Assembly: GCA_964501335.1 (NCBI GenBank)
Contig: CAZCTC010000095.1
Span: 1-28,144, forward strand
From: CAZCTC01 sp964501335
GTDB lineage: Bacteria > Chloroflexota > Anaerolineae > B4-G1 > SLSP01
Direction: 5' to 3'
Length of the DNA: 28,144 nt
The first letter of the stretch is position 1. Each line of letters starts with the position of its first letter. Made by a program: the position numbers and the translations under genes. The notes under the pieces are model-generated. The model saw only the letters and a list, made by a program, of their open reading frames with translations. It had not been told where the DNA came from and ran no database searches. Positions 8,137 to 15,988 of the stretch are shown piece by piece.

Positions 8137-11103
8137 ATGAAAACACTTCGCTGGATCTATTCCCTGGGCCTGGCCCTGTTGGCCTTGTTGCTTTTCTCCA
8201 TCCCGGCCGTGACCGCCCAATCGGCGGGCACAGTCATCTACGTGGACAAAGACGCCGCGGGTCCGGTCCACGACGGGCTATCGTGGACCACGGCCTACAC
8301 CACCGTGCAGAACGCGCTGGATTGGACCAACACGCATACCATGACGACCTACGAGATCTGGGTGGCGGAGGGCGTTTACTATCCGGATGAGGGCGGGCTG
8401 CACGTCGATAATGCCCTCACGGAGACCTTTCTCATCGCCTGGAACAACGTGCAGCTCTACGGCGGCTTCGCAGCCACGGAGACTGCGCGTAGTCAAAGAG
8501 CGTGGGCGGTCCATCCGACGGTGCTGAGCGGGGATATCGACGGTAACGATCTCAATGCCGACGGGAATTTCATCAATGAGGTCTATTCGGATACGGTGGG
8601 GAGTAATGCTTATCACGTGATGTACCTCGACGGCGCGACGAACGAGCCGTTGACCGGCGAAACGGTGATCGATGGGTTTACGATCACGGGGGGGAAGGCC
8701 AATGGGCATGAAGGTGGGGGGCTTTATTGCGTTGGAATTGGCAGTGGGCATGAATGCAGTCCTAAATTGGTTAATCTCATCATTTGTGGCAATTGGGCAG
8801 GCTCGGGGGGAGGGCTTTACAATGTCGCCACTCAAAGCGGTATCAGCAGTCCTCGATTGACCCATGTTTTATTTAGTTCTAATTATGGTATAGCTGGAGG
8901 CGGAATATCTAATTCCGGGGGAGTGGCCGGAGTTAGCAGTCCAGTGTTGATGGATGTGGTTTTTGATGGTAACAGCAACAGCGGTATGATGAATTATGCC
9001 AGTGCTGGAGGGACCAGCAGTCCAGTGTTGATGGATGTAGTTTTTAATCGTAATGCGTGGTCCGGCATGATGAATTGGGCTAGTAATGGCGGCACCATCC
9101 ATCCTATTCTTTATGGAGTTGTCTTCAGCAACAATTGGAATGATGCGGGTGGGGGAATGTTTAATTACAATTACCAAAACAGTAATGTGAGCCCGGTGTT
9201 AAATCATGTAGTTTTTCGGGATAATGTGGCTGATACCCATGGCGGTGGCATGGCTTATAACGGCGGGACGGGTGTCTATAATCCAGTCTTGATTGAGGTT
9301 GTTTTTCAGGGGAATCGAGCCAGGTATTTTGGGGGTGGTGTTTATAACGGTAATGGGTCCTCGTTTGTCAATCAACAAATTTTTACCCGGGTTGTATTTT
9401 CCGGCAATGAGGCGGGTGCCTATGGTGGAGGCCTTTTTGACCCAGGAGGTTTCGCGGATAGTTATTTGTTGTTGACCAATGCGGTTTTCAGCGGCAATCG
9501 ATCGGGAAAATGGGGGGGAGGAATTTGTGCTGCAGGAGACACTGGCAAGATATTGTTAAATCAGGTTACCGTGAGCGGTAATCGGTCTGGGGCTGGAGGC
9601 GGTTTTTTTAATGGGGCCAGTCATCCTGTGATCGTCAATTCGATTTTCTGGGGGAATCAGTCCGAGCCGGGTTATGGGCCTCAAATATTTGATCCGCCGG
9701 GGGAAGCCTATTTGTCGACCGTCCTTTTCAGCGACATCGAAGGCGGATACACCGGCACCGCCGTCTTGAACGTCGATCCACAGTTCGTGCAGCCGATTTC
9801 GGCGACCTTCGCGCCGACGACGACGGGGGATTATCATTTGCGGCGGGGCTCGCCGTTGATCAATGCCGGGAACAATCTCAGTGTGACGACGGCGACGGAT
9901 CTGGATGGCCGGCCGCGGGTGATCGATGGGCGGGTGGATCTGGGCGCCTATGAATACAGCCCCTACATGACCGTGGTGAAGACGGGCAACGGCGACGGGA
10001 CGGTGACCAGCAGCCCGGCGGGCCTCTCCTGTGGCGCGGCCTGCGCCTATACCTTCCCGCCGAATGCGGTGGTGACCCTGACTGCCGCGCCGATGCTCAG
10101 CTCGACCTTTGACGGCTGGGTGGGCATGCCGGCGGGCACCCAGGCGATTACCCTGTTAATGAAGGAAGGCGCCCATGCGACGGCGATCTTCAATCTGAAG
10201 GTCTTTACGATCACGGCGGGATCGACTGCGGGCGGGCAGATCCTGCCGGGCGGGGCGCAGACGGTGACCTACGGCAGCCGGCGGGTCTTTGCGATCCGGC
10301 CGGCGACGGGCTATGCACTGGCCGATGTGACGGCGGACGGCGTTTTGGTGGGGCGGGTGGATCTCTACGCCTTCAACAACGTGACCGCCGGGCATACGAT
10401 CAGCGCGACCTTTGTGCCGGTCAGCTTCACGGTGACGGTCACGCCGGCGAGCCTGTCGGCGGATGGCCTCGCTACGGCGACGGTGACGGTCCGCGCAACG
10501 GATCAGGCCGGCAGCGGGGCTTTGTTTGCCGGGCGAGAGGTGGAGCTGAGCTGGGGCCTGGGCAGTGACGTGAGCCCGGTCAAAGGGACGCTGGATGAGA
10601 ACGGCGCGGCCTCCTGGCTCTACACGGCGGGGGCGCTGGCCGGCATGGAAGTCATTACGGCGACGTTGCCCGATGTGGGGATCACGCATGTCGCCACGGC
10701 GGGGCTGGAACTGACGGCGGCGCCGTTGCAGGGGCGTCTCACGTATGAACGGGCGGCAGATCTGGTCACCTATACCTTCGTCCTGAGCAATGCCGGGGTG
10801 GGGATCACGCAGACGCATGTGGTTATGACGGGCAGCGTGCCGTTGCATACGGAGCTGGTCACGGCTTCGACCCAACTGACTTTTACAACGGGCGGAGATT
10901 ACGGCGTGGGCTATGTCGCTTTGCCGGAGATCGCGGCGCTGGGGCCGGGCGAGAGCGCGGAGCTGCGCTGGACGGTGCGGCGGCTGGAGCCGGTCGCGGA
11001 TCTCGTTACGCAGGGGCATGGTCAAAGCGACGGGGCGGCGGTGCGGCTGATTTCACGCTGGCAGGCCTGGCGGGTGCTGTTGACGGCGGTGTTCAAGAAG
11101 TAG
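8137..11103 (+). CDS. Large secreted beta-helix surface protein, paralog 2
   Basis: The start is ATG 8137, which follows AGGGAGG and aligns with the start of paralog 1; an in-frame ATG at 8095 would add 14 residues in front of the signal peptide. The product is 988 residues: signal peptide (MKTLRWIYSLGLALLALLLF, cleavage near PAVTA), conserved N-terminal module, a beta-helix of GGG-[ML]-[FY]-N and F-x-GN repeats, an InlB-B-like domain, a Big_1-like domain, a DUF11-like domain and the LLTAVFKK tail. The N-terminal ~500 nt and the C-terminal ~1 kb are nearly identical to paralog 1, and one stretch (10390-10797 against 5401-5808) looks the same at nucleotide level. The helix part (8697-9731) differs throughout. 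This pattern suggests recent duplication or conversion with exchange of the central cassette. A surface role is likely. Confidence 0.85.
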   Translation: MKTLRWIYSLGLALLALLLFSIPAVTAQSAGTVIYVDKDAAGPVHDGLSWTTAYTTVQNALDWTNTHTMTTYEIWVAEGVYYPDEGGLHVDNALTETFLIAWNNVQLYGGFAATETARSQRAWAVHPTVLSGDIDGNDLNADGNFINEVYSDTVGSNAYHVMYLDGATNEPLTGETVIDGFTITGGKANGHEGGGLYCVGIGSGHECSPKLVNLIICGNWAGSGGGLYNVATQSGISSPRLTHVLFSSNYGIAGGGISNSGGVAGVSSPVLMDVVFDGNSNSGMMNYASAGGTSSPVLMDVVFNRNAWSGMMNWASNGGTIHPILYGVVFSNNWNDAGGGMFNYNYQNSNVSPVLNHVVFRDNVADTHGGGMAYNGGTGVYNPVLIEVVFQGNRARYFGGGVYNGNGSSFVNQQIFTRVVFSGNEAGAYGGGLFDPGGFADSYLLLTNAVFSGNRSGKWGGGICAAGDTGKILLNQVTVSGNRSGAGGGFFNGASHPVIVNSIFWGNQSEPGYGPQIFDPPGEAYLSTVLFSDIEGGYTGTAVLNVDPQFVQPISATFAPTTTGDYHLRRGSPLINAGNNLSVTTATDLDGRPRVIDGRVDLGAYEYSPYMTVVKTGNGDGTVTSSPAGLSCGAACAYTFPPNAVVTLTAAPMLSSTFDGWVGMPAGTQAITLLMKEGAHATAIFNLKVFTITAGSTAGGQILPGGAQTVTYGSRRVFAIRPATGYALADVTADGVLVGRVDLYAFNNVTAGHTISATFVPVSFTVTVTPASLSADGLATATVTVRATDQAGSGALFAGREVELSWGLGSDVSPVKGTLDENGAASWLYTAGALAGMEVITATLPDVGITHVATAGLELTAAPLQGRLTYERAADLVTYTFVLSNAGVGITQTHVVMTGSVPLHTELVTASTQLTFTTGGDYGVGYVALPEIAALGPGESAELRWTVRRLEPVADLVTQGHGQSDGAAVRLISRWQAWRVLLTAVFKK

Positions 11104-11230
11104 ACAGTAGCAAAGTAGACAGTAGACAGCCTGCGCCGCCGGGCCGGCTCTGGAAAAGGCCATGTTTTGGCGCAGGCCCTCACCCCCCGACCCCCTCTCC
11201 CGCGCGCGGGAGAGGGGGGAGTAAGAGGGC
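11098..11230 (+). repeat. Truncated repeat head plus CT-rich 28-nt palindrome
   Basis: The head (GTAGACAG tandem, then GGCTCTGGAAAAGGCC and ATGTTTTGGCGC) breaks off at about 11173, in the left arm of hairpin 1. A CT-rich element, CCCTCACCCCCCGACCC, follows with the perfect palindrome 11191-11218 (CCCCCTCTCCCGCG and its complement). This second type is a common environmental-genome palindrome. A new head then restarts the structured repeat at about 11229, so the inserted piece is flanked by a duplicated head. Confidence 0.7.
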
Positions 11231-11312
11231 GTCGCCGGCATAGTTCTGGAAAAAGGCCATGTTTTGGCGCGCCTTCTGAGGTGCGCCAAAACATAAACAA
11301 AAAACCTCTTTA
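11229..11312 (+). repeat. Structured intergenic repeat, copy 5
   Basis: Hairpin 1 pairs 11259-11274 with 11279-11294 (16 bp, one G-T pair) around TCTG. The linker CATAAACAAAAAACCTC follows. The second hairpin is missing, and the sequence runs directly into the promoter of the gene at 11374. Confidence 0.8.
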
Positions 11313-11314
11313 CC

Positions 11315-11343
11315 TTGCCTCTTTAATTTTCTCGAAGTATACT
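11315..11343 (+). promoter_or_regulatory. Candidate sigma-70-type promoter for the small membrane protein pair
   Basis: TTGCCT (11315-11320) and TATACT (11338-11343) are separated by exactly 17 bases in an AT-rich stretch, about 30 bases before ATG 11374. It is the best promoter match I found in the window. Confidence 0.6.
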
Positions 11344-11373
11344 ATATTGGAAGTTTAACTTTAGGGAGGGACT

Positions 11374-11658
11374 ATGTTATCAGCCTTCCGTGATGTTTCA
11401 TTGATCTTTTTGGGCATTCAAGTACTGGCGATTGGCCTTATACCTCTGGTGATTACCATTGCACTGGCCGTGGGAGCGTATAAAATTTACAAGCCGATTA
11501 AAGAGGGTTTGCGCAAGCTCTACGTCTATCTGGAGATCGGTCGTAGCTATGTCGACCGGGCTTCACGGATGATAGCCAAACCCTTTATTATGGTCCATTC
11601 AGCGGTTCGTATGATCCAAACTGTTTTGAATCATTTTAGTGTGAGGAGGAATGTATGA
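11374..11658 (+). CDS. Small membrane protein of unknown function
   Basis: This 94-residue protein has a long N-terminal hydrophobic segment (residues ~8-35, LIFLGIQVLAIGLIPLVITIALAV) and then an amphipathic, positively charged C-terminal half (YKPIKEGLRKLYVYLEIGRSY). It is probably a single-pass membrane protein with a cytoplasmic helix. AGGGAGGG precedes the ATG, and a good promoter lies upstream. Its stop overlaps the next gene's start (ATGA at 11655), so the two are translationally coupled. I recognise no family. Confidence 0.75.
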   Translation: MLSAFRDVSLIFLGIQVLAIGLIPLVITIALAVGAYKIYKPIKEGLRKLYVYLEIGRSYVDRASRMIAKPFIMVHSAVRMIQTVLNHFSVRRNV

Positions 11659-11873
11659 CGGACGAACAACGCACGCGCATTTTGATCATTGGGGGGATTA
11701 TCGGTGTAGCGGTGGGGGTTTTGGGCGGTTGGCTCTATGCAAATTCGGCGCCGATGGAGTTCAATTCCAAAACCGGTGAAAAGCAGCTGGCCAAACCTTC
11801 TTCGGGGCAGATTTTGAAGGTAAGTTTGGGTCTGTTGACACTGCTGCGGCTGATTTCAGCTCCGGGCGAATAA
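11655..11873 (+). CDS. Small membrane protein, YtxH-like in size and layout
   Basis: This 72-residue protein has an N-terminal glycine-rich transmembrane segment (RILIIGGIIGVAVGVLGGWLY) and a second weakly hydrophobic stretch near the C-terminus (ILKVSLGLLTLLRLI). The start is preceded by GAGGAGG, which lies inside the end of the upstream gene. The layout recalls small YtxH/general-stress membrane proteins, but similarity is too weak for a family call. It probably works with the protein encoded just before it. Confidence 0.7.
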   Translation: MTDEQRTRILIIGGIIGVAVGVLGGWLYANSAPMEFNSKTGEKQLAKPSSGQILKVSLGLLTLLRLISAPGE

Positions 11874-11900
11874 GTCGATCTCGGGTACCCGATATTTTTT

Positions 11901-11941
11901 TTCGCGCGCCGCCTTATAAAAGGCGGCGCGCGAATGTTTTT
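11901..11941 (+). terminator. Intrinsic terminator for the small membrane protein operon
   Basis: A perfect 15-bp stem (11901-11915 with 11920-11934, loop ATAA) is followed by TGTTTTTTC. It lies 28 bases after the stop at 11873. On the minus strand an A-tract rather than a T-tract follows the stem, so it should act mainly on the + strand. A 12-nt palindrome TCGGGTACCCGA (11881-11892) lies directly upstream. Confidence 0.75.
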
Positions 11942-11961
11942 TCTTGACCTGTGCAGTTTTT

Positions 11962-12591
11962 CTAAGGAAGCCTTTGCAGCCAGGGATTGTGAAGTTTTTC
12001 GGCCTCGATGGTGCTTGTGGGGCCGTGGCCGGAATAGATCTTTGTGGTCGGGGGCAAGGCTATCAGCCGTTTCAAGCTGGCGCTCAGGGCCCGGGAACTG
12101 CCGCCGGCAAAATCGGTGCGGCCGACGCTGCCGGCAAAGAGGGTATCGCCGGTAAAGAGAGCGGCTGCGGATTCGATATAAAAACAGACGCTGCCGGGGG
12201 TGTGACCGGGCGTATGGATGACCTCGATTTTCAAATTTCCGAATTCCAGCAACTGGCCGTCGAACAGTTCAAGGTTGGGTGGGGGCGATGGGACATAGGC
12301 CAGATCGAACCAGCCGGCACCGCCTCCTGCTTCCAGTAGTTCGCGATCGGCAGGATGCAGGCCCAGTTGATTGCAGGTTGAGGGGATGAGGTAGGCGTTG
12401 GCGGCAATGTGATCGATGTGGCCGTGGGTGTTGAGGATGTAACGCAGGGTGAGGTTGCGGCGTTTGACTTCGGTCAGCAGTGGGGTGGTATCTCCGCCCG
12501 GATCGATGACGACGCTTTCCCCGGTGGATTCATTCGCGATGAGGTAGGTGTTGGATTCAAACAGGCCGATGGGCCATGTGAGAATGAGCAT
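11962..12591 (-). CDS. MBL-fold metallo-hydrolase (glyoxalase II-like)
   Basis: This 209-residue cytoplasmic protein has the metallo-beta-lactamase metal-binding motif THGHIDH (residues 55-61), the further ligand sites HTPGHTPGS, GDTLF and SGHGP, and an early VVIDPGG strand. The spacing and the start LTWPIGLFESNTYLI match the short glyoxalase II-like/YcbL-type hydrolases, which act on thioesters such as hydroxyacylglutathione or bacillithiol conjugates. It lacks the long C-terminal helical domain of true GloB, so the substrate is open. GAGGAGAAG precedes the ATG. It is the only convincing minus-strand gene here and is divergent from the M24 peptidase gene. Confidence 0.9.
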   Translation of the reverse strand: MLILTWPIGLFESNTYLIANESTGESVVIDPGGDTTPLLTEVKRRNLTLRYILNTHGHIDHIAANAYLIPSTCNQLGLHPADRELLEAGGGAGWFDLAYVPSPPPNLELFDGQLLEFGNLKIEVIHTPGHTPGSVCFYIESAAALFTGDTLFAGSVGRTDFAGGSSRALSASLKRLIALPPTTKIYSGHGPTSTIEAEKLHNPWLQRLP

Positions 12592-12637
12592 TTTCTTCTC
12601 CTCTGGGTTTAAGTGTCTATATTGTAATCGGAGCTTA

Positions 12638-12667
12638 TATAAAAGGTAGTTGTGTTGTGCACTGCAA
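12638..12667 (-). promoter_or_regulatory. Possible promoter of the MBL-fold hydrolase gene
   Basis: On the minus strand TTGCAG (12667-12662) and TTTATA (12643-12638) are 18 bases apart, about 50 bases before the ATG at 12591. An alternative -10 (TACAAT, 12626-12621) lacks a good -35. The call is weak. Confidence 0.3.
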
Positions 12668-12704
12668 TAGATTTTTTATTTACGCGGTTGTTCAGTGGCG
12701 ATAG

Positions 12705-12790
12705 CTAAAAACAGTTTCCCCACCCCGCACCAGCTGCTTTCCCGGTAAAAAACGACGCGTGGGATGCTACGTAAAGAGGGGAAGAAAAAG
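12705..12790 (-). repeat. Structured repeat, distal part, minus-strand copy
   Basis: Read on the minus strand, 12765-12711 gives ACGCGTCG, TTTTTTACCGGGAAAGCAG and GGTGCGGGG. This matches the hairpin 2 region and tail of copy 14205-14335 nearly base for base. It faces the minus-strand hydrolase gene and shares hairpin 1 (12793-12830) with the plus-strand copy next to it. Confidence 0.7.
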
Positions 12791-12900
12791 CACATTTTTT
12801 CGCGCGCCGTCTGCGGCGCGCGAAAAAATGAATAAAAAACTCTCTCCCCCTGCTTCGCACCGCGCGGCGTGCCTTACGGGGAAAGAGCTATTTGGCAATT
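12785..12900 (+). repeat. Structured intergenic repeat, copy 6
   Basis: Hairpin 1 pairs 12793-12809 with 12814-12830 (17 bp, perfect, CATTTTTTCGCGCGCCG arm) around TCTG. The linker AATAAAAAACTCTC and a second hairpin (CCCC ... GCGCGGCG ... GGGG, near 12847-12882) follow, then AAAGAGCTATTTGG. The copy lies in the leader of the M24 peptidase gene. Confidence 0.85.
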
Positions 12901-12970
12901 TTATTTAGCAACCCCGGTTCCCGGGGGGGGGCTGCCATCGTTATCTGGTGCGGCTGGCGGTGTACGAAAA

Positions 12971-12996
12971 ATGCTTTAAACTTTGTTTTAAAGCAT
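12971..12996 (+). promoter_or_regulatory. Perfect 10-bp inverted repeat next to the peptidase ribosome binding site
   Basis: ATGCTTTAAA (12971-12980) and TTTAAAGCAT (12987-12996) flank CTTTGT. The repeat ends 4 bases before the GCGGAGG ribosome binding site of the gene at 13013. It could be an operator or an RNA hairpin controlling translation. It is AT-rich, unlike the intergenic repeats, and I found it only once. Confidence 0.5.
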
Positions 12997-13012
12997 CGAA
13001 GCGGAGGCAACC

Positions 13013-14110
13013 ATGGATTGGACACGGATGGAGGTCATGCTGGAACGGGCTCAGGCCTTAGGGTTGGATGCACTGGCGTTGATGCCGGGGCCGAATCTGG
13101 TCTATGCAACGGGGCTGTCGTTTCATTTGAGCGAGCGGCCGGTGATCGCGCTCTTTCCGGTGGAAGGGGATCCGGCGGTGGTTTTGCCGGCTCTGGAAGC
13201 CGGTAAAGCGGAAGCTGCCGGGTTGCTGGCCTTTCCCTATACGGATGAAGAAGGTTATGCACTGGCATTTCAGGGTGCCTGTGCGGCGCTGGAACTGGCC
13301 GAGGTACGGATTGGGGTGGAGGCGCTGCGTTTACGGCTGTTCGAGGCCCGTATTTTGAAACGTTATGCGCCTGGAGTGGAACTGGTGGGTTGCGATGAAC
13401 TTTTTTCTGCTTCCCGGATGGCCAAAGATGCGGCGGAACTGGCGGCGATGCGGCGCGCGGTGGCGGTCACGGAGACGGCCTTCAAGGCGTGGTTGACCCA
13501 GTTGCGTGTGGGAATGACGGAGAAGGAAGCGGCGGCCCGTCTGGTGGCCTCGCTGTTGACCCATGGCGCGGAAGGACTGGCTTTTGAACCGATTATCGCC
13601 GGGGGGCCCAATGCAGGGTTGCCCCATGCGGTACCGGGAAGCCGGCCGTTTCAACGGGGCGATTGGGTGGTCGTGGATTGGGGCGGCATGGTCGACGGTT
13701 ACGCGGCCGACTTGACCCGGATGGTCGTATTCGGGCCGCCTCAAGGAAAGCTGGCGGAGATCCATGCGGTCGTGCTGGCGGCGAATGAAGCCGGTCGGGC
13801 GGCGGTCCATCCCGGAACGCCGGCGCAGGCGGTGGATATGGCGACACGGCGGCGGATTGAGATGGCCGGGTATGGTCCGGCTTTCTGCCATCGTACCGGG
13901 CATGGCTTGGGATTGGAGGTCCATGAGCCCCCTTATATCGTGGCCGGGAATGAGTTGCTGCTGGCGCCGGGGATGACCTTTACGGTGGAGCCGGGCATCT
14001 ATCTGCCGGAGCTGGGGGGAATACGGATCGAGGACAATGTGGTGGTCACGGAGACGGGAGGAGAGACGCTTTCCTCTTTGTCGCGGGCGCCTTTCATTAT
14101 AGAAGCATAG
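13013..14110 (+). CDS. M24 family Xaa-Pro aminopeptidase/dipeptidase-like protein
   Basis: This 365-residue cytoplasmic protein has an N-terminal creatinase-like domain (residues 1-~130) and a pita-bread M24 catalytic domain. All five dinuclear-metal ligands of the family are in place: Asp222 and Asp233 (VVDWGGMVDGYAADLTR), His297 (GHGLGLEVHEPP), Glu326 (VEPGIYLP) and Glu340 (GGIRIEDNV). Such enzymes cleave the bond next to proline, as aminopeptidase P or prolidase. The length fits Xaa-Pro dipeptidases or YpdF-like aminopeptidases, and sequence alone does not separate these. The start follows GCGGAGG. The stop lies in a short tandem run of AGAAGCAT (14100-14125). The gene stands alone and is divergent from the MBL hydrolase. 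Confidence 0.9.
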   Translation: MDWTRMEVMLERAQALGLDALALMPGPNLVYATGLSFHLSERPVIALFPVEGDPAVVLPALEAGKAEAAGLLAFPYTDEEGYALAFQGACAALELAEVRIGVEALRLRLFEARILKRYAPGVELVGCDELFSASRMAKDAAELAAMRRAVAVTETAFKAWLTQLRVGMTEKEAAARLVASLLTHGAEGLAFEPIIAGGPNAGLPHAVPGSRPFQRGDWVVVDWGGMVDGYAADLTRMVVFGPPQGKLAEIHAVVLAANEAGRAAVHPGTPAQAVDMATRRRIEMAGYGPAFCHRTGHGLGLEVHEPPYIVAGNELLLAPGMTFTVEPGIYLPELGGIRIEDNVVVTETGGETLSSLSRAPFIIEA

Positions 14111-14204
14111 AAGCATAGAAGCGTAGTTAGTTTAAATAATTCTCTCAACAAAGAAAGCGCATAATTCACTCCGATTTAACCGCAAAGTCACCAAAGATGC
14201 AGAG

Positions 14205-14335
14205 AAAAATTCCATGTTTTCGCGCGCATTCCGATGCGCGCGAAAACATAAACAAAAAATTCTTTCCCCTATTCAGCGCGTCGCTTTTCACCAGGAAAGC
14301 ATCTGCTGCGGGGCGGAAAGACTGTTTTAATCCAT
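14205..14335 (+). repeat. Structured intergenic repeat, copy 7
   Basis: Hairpin 1 pairs 14214-14229 with 14234-14249 (16 bp, perfect) around TCCG, a UNCG-type loop. The linker CATAAACAAAAAATTC follows. Hairpin 2 is formed by CTTTCC and GGAAAG (near 14262-14299), with GCGCGTCG in the loop. Upstream, CCGCAAAGTCACCAAAGATG (14180-14199) resembles a widespread intergenic repeat of the CGCAAAG type. The stretch 14336-14444 after it holds no gene I can support. Confidence 0.85.
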
Positions 14336-14462
14336 GCTTATGAATAACCGTACAGGTCGAGGATCAGTTGTTCTCACTTGTACAAAGCGGGAACTATGCT
14401 ACCATGGAAGTGTCTCTGGTTAGAATGCCTGCACGGCAGGAACCGGGGAGGAATGATCCGGA

Positions 14463-15101
14463 ATGTTGATTGAAGCCTGGCTTTATGCTGTTGCTCATGG
14501 GACCGAGTGGCTGGGCGCCCTGGAGGGCCACGGTCGGTTGGTCGGTGTGGCTCTGGGGCTGGGAATTGTGTTGGGTCTTCCCTTGGGTGTCTGGACCTCG
14601 CGTTCCAGATTGGCTGCCGCCATCGTTATTCCATCGTTGAATGCTGTTCGTGTAGTCCCCAGTCTGGCGATTTTATTTCTCACCCTGCCCTATTTGGGCC
14701 TGACCTTTAAGGCGTCGGCGTTTGCCTTGACGGTGTTGGCTCTGCCGCCGATTTTGATCAATACCGATGCGGCTTTTCGCAATCTTCCCCGGGATGTTTT
14801 GGAGGCGGCTCTGGCGATGGGGATGACGCGGGGGCAGCGATTGCGGCGGGTGGAGATCCCCTTGGCCTTTCCGGTGGTGATGGCCGGGATTCGTACGGCG
14901 GCGGTTGAGGTGGTAGCCAGCGCTACTCTGGCGGCCTTTATTGGCGGGGGCGGGTTGGGGATTTACATTACCCGGGGGTTGGCGATGTACAGCATTCCTA
15001 TTTTGCTGGTAGGGGCCATCCCGGTGGCTTTGCTGGCGCTGGGGGTGGATTGGGGAATTGCAATTTTTGTGCGATCGAAAACTCAAGGAGGAGAGCTATG
15101 A
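14463..15101 (+). CDS. Glycine betaine/choline-type ABC transporter permease (OpuBB/YehW-like)
   Basis: This 212-residue integral membrane protein has about five to six transmembrane segments. The permease coupling region reads EAALAMGMTRGQRLRRVEIPLAFPVVMAGIRTA, close to the EAA loop of OpuB/OpuC/Yeh permeases, and NAVRVVPSLAILFLTLPYLG is also typical. It would form half of the membrane channel with the second permease at 16959. GGGGAGG (14445-14451) is 11 bases before this ATG; a closer ATG at 14453 is out of frame and stops after six codons. The gene's end overlaps the binding-protein start by 4 bases, so the genes are translationally coupled. Confidence 0.9.
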   Translation: MLIEAWLYAVAHGTEWLGALEGHGRLVGVALGLGIVLGLPLGVWTSRSRLAAAIVIPSLNAVRVVPSLAILFLTLPYLGLTFKASAFALTVLALPPILINTDAAFRNLPRDVLEAALAMGMTRGQRLRRVEIPLAFPVVMAGIRTAAVEVVASATLAAFIGGGGLGIYITRGLAMYSIPILLVGAIPVALLALGVDWGIAIFVRSKTQGGEL

Positions 15102-15988
15102 AACGTTCATGGATGAAGTGGTTGGGGCTGCTGGTTGTGATCGGAATGCTGGCGGGCTGTTCGGCGTCGGCAAAGAAGCCGGTTGTGGTTGCCTCTAAGG
15201 ATTTTGCGGAGCAATACATTGTGGGGGAGATGTATGCTCTGTTGTTGGAGGAAGCTGGAATTCCGGTGGAGCGCAAGTTGGGGTTGGGTGGGACTCCGAT
15301 TGCCCATGAGGCCATCAAAAACGGACAGATCGATCTCTATCCTGAATATACCGGGACGGCGTTGTTGACCGTGCTGAAGTTGCCGACCGAGGCCGATCGG
15401 GATGTGGTTTATCAGACGGTTTCCAAAGCTTATGGCGAACAGTTCCATTTGATCTGGTTGGAGCCGGCTCCTATGAACAACACGCAGGCGTTGGCGACGA
15501 CGCAGGAAGTGGCGGATCAATATGGGCTGCGCACGATCTCGGATATGGCGGCCCATGCCGCTTCGCTGCGGATGGCCGGGCCGGCGGAGTTTTCCGAACG
15601 GGAAGACGGGTTGCCGGGGATTCAAAAGGCCTACGGCGGCTTTGAACTGGCTCAGTATGTGGCAGTTGAGAAGGGGTTGCGCTATCAGGCTTTGACCAAC
15701 GGTCAGGCGGATATTGCGGTGGCGTTCGGGACGGACGGTGAGATTGCCGCATTTAAGCTGGTGGTGCTGGAAGATGATAAGCACCTTTTCCCGCCCTATC
15801 AACTCGCTCCCGTGGTGCGTCAGGCGACCCTGGATAGCTATCCGCAGATCAAGGAGCAATTGAATAAACTGGCTCCGCTGTTGACCGATGCCGTGATGCA
15901 GCAGTTGAATTACGAGGTGAGCGGTAAGCAGCGGGAACCGGCCGATGTGGCTAAGGAATTTCTTCAGCAGCAGGGGTTGATTAAGTAG
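15098..15988 (+). CDS. Osmoprotectant-type substrate-binding lipoprotein (OpuAC/OsmF family)
   Basis: The start at 15098 follows GGAGGAG and gives a clean lipoprotein signal (lipobox LAGC, Cys21); a longer in-frame start at 15050 would bury it. The 296-residue protein shows the family features VVASKDFAEQYIVGEMYALLLE, the segment IDLYPEYTGTALLTVL and VAFGTDGEIAAF. It would be tethered outside the membrane and deliver ligand to the two permeases. Glycine betaine, proline betaine, choline or carnitine are the usual ligands, and the sequence alone does not decide. The gene overlaps the permease before it by 4 bases and the ATPase after it by 1 base. Confidence 0.9.
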   Translation: MKRSWMKWLGLLVVIGMLAGCSASAKKPVVVASKDFAEQYIVGEMYALLLEEAGIPVERKLGLGGTPIAHEAIKNGQIDLYPEYTGTALLTVLKLPTEADRDVVYQTVSKAYGEQFHLIWLEPAPMNNTQALATTQEVADQYGLRTISDMAAHAASLRMAGPAEFSEREDGLPGIQKAYGGFELAQYVAVEKGLRYQALTNGQADIAVAFGTDGEIAAFKLVVLEDDKHLFPPYQLAPVVRQATLDSYPQIKEQLNKLAPLLTDAVMQQLNYEVSGKQREPADVAKEFLQQQGLIK

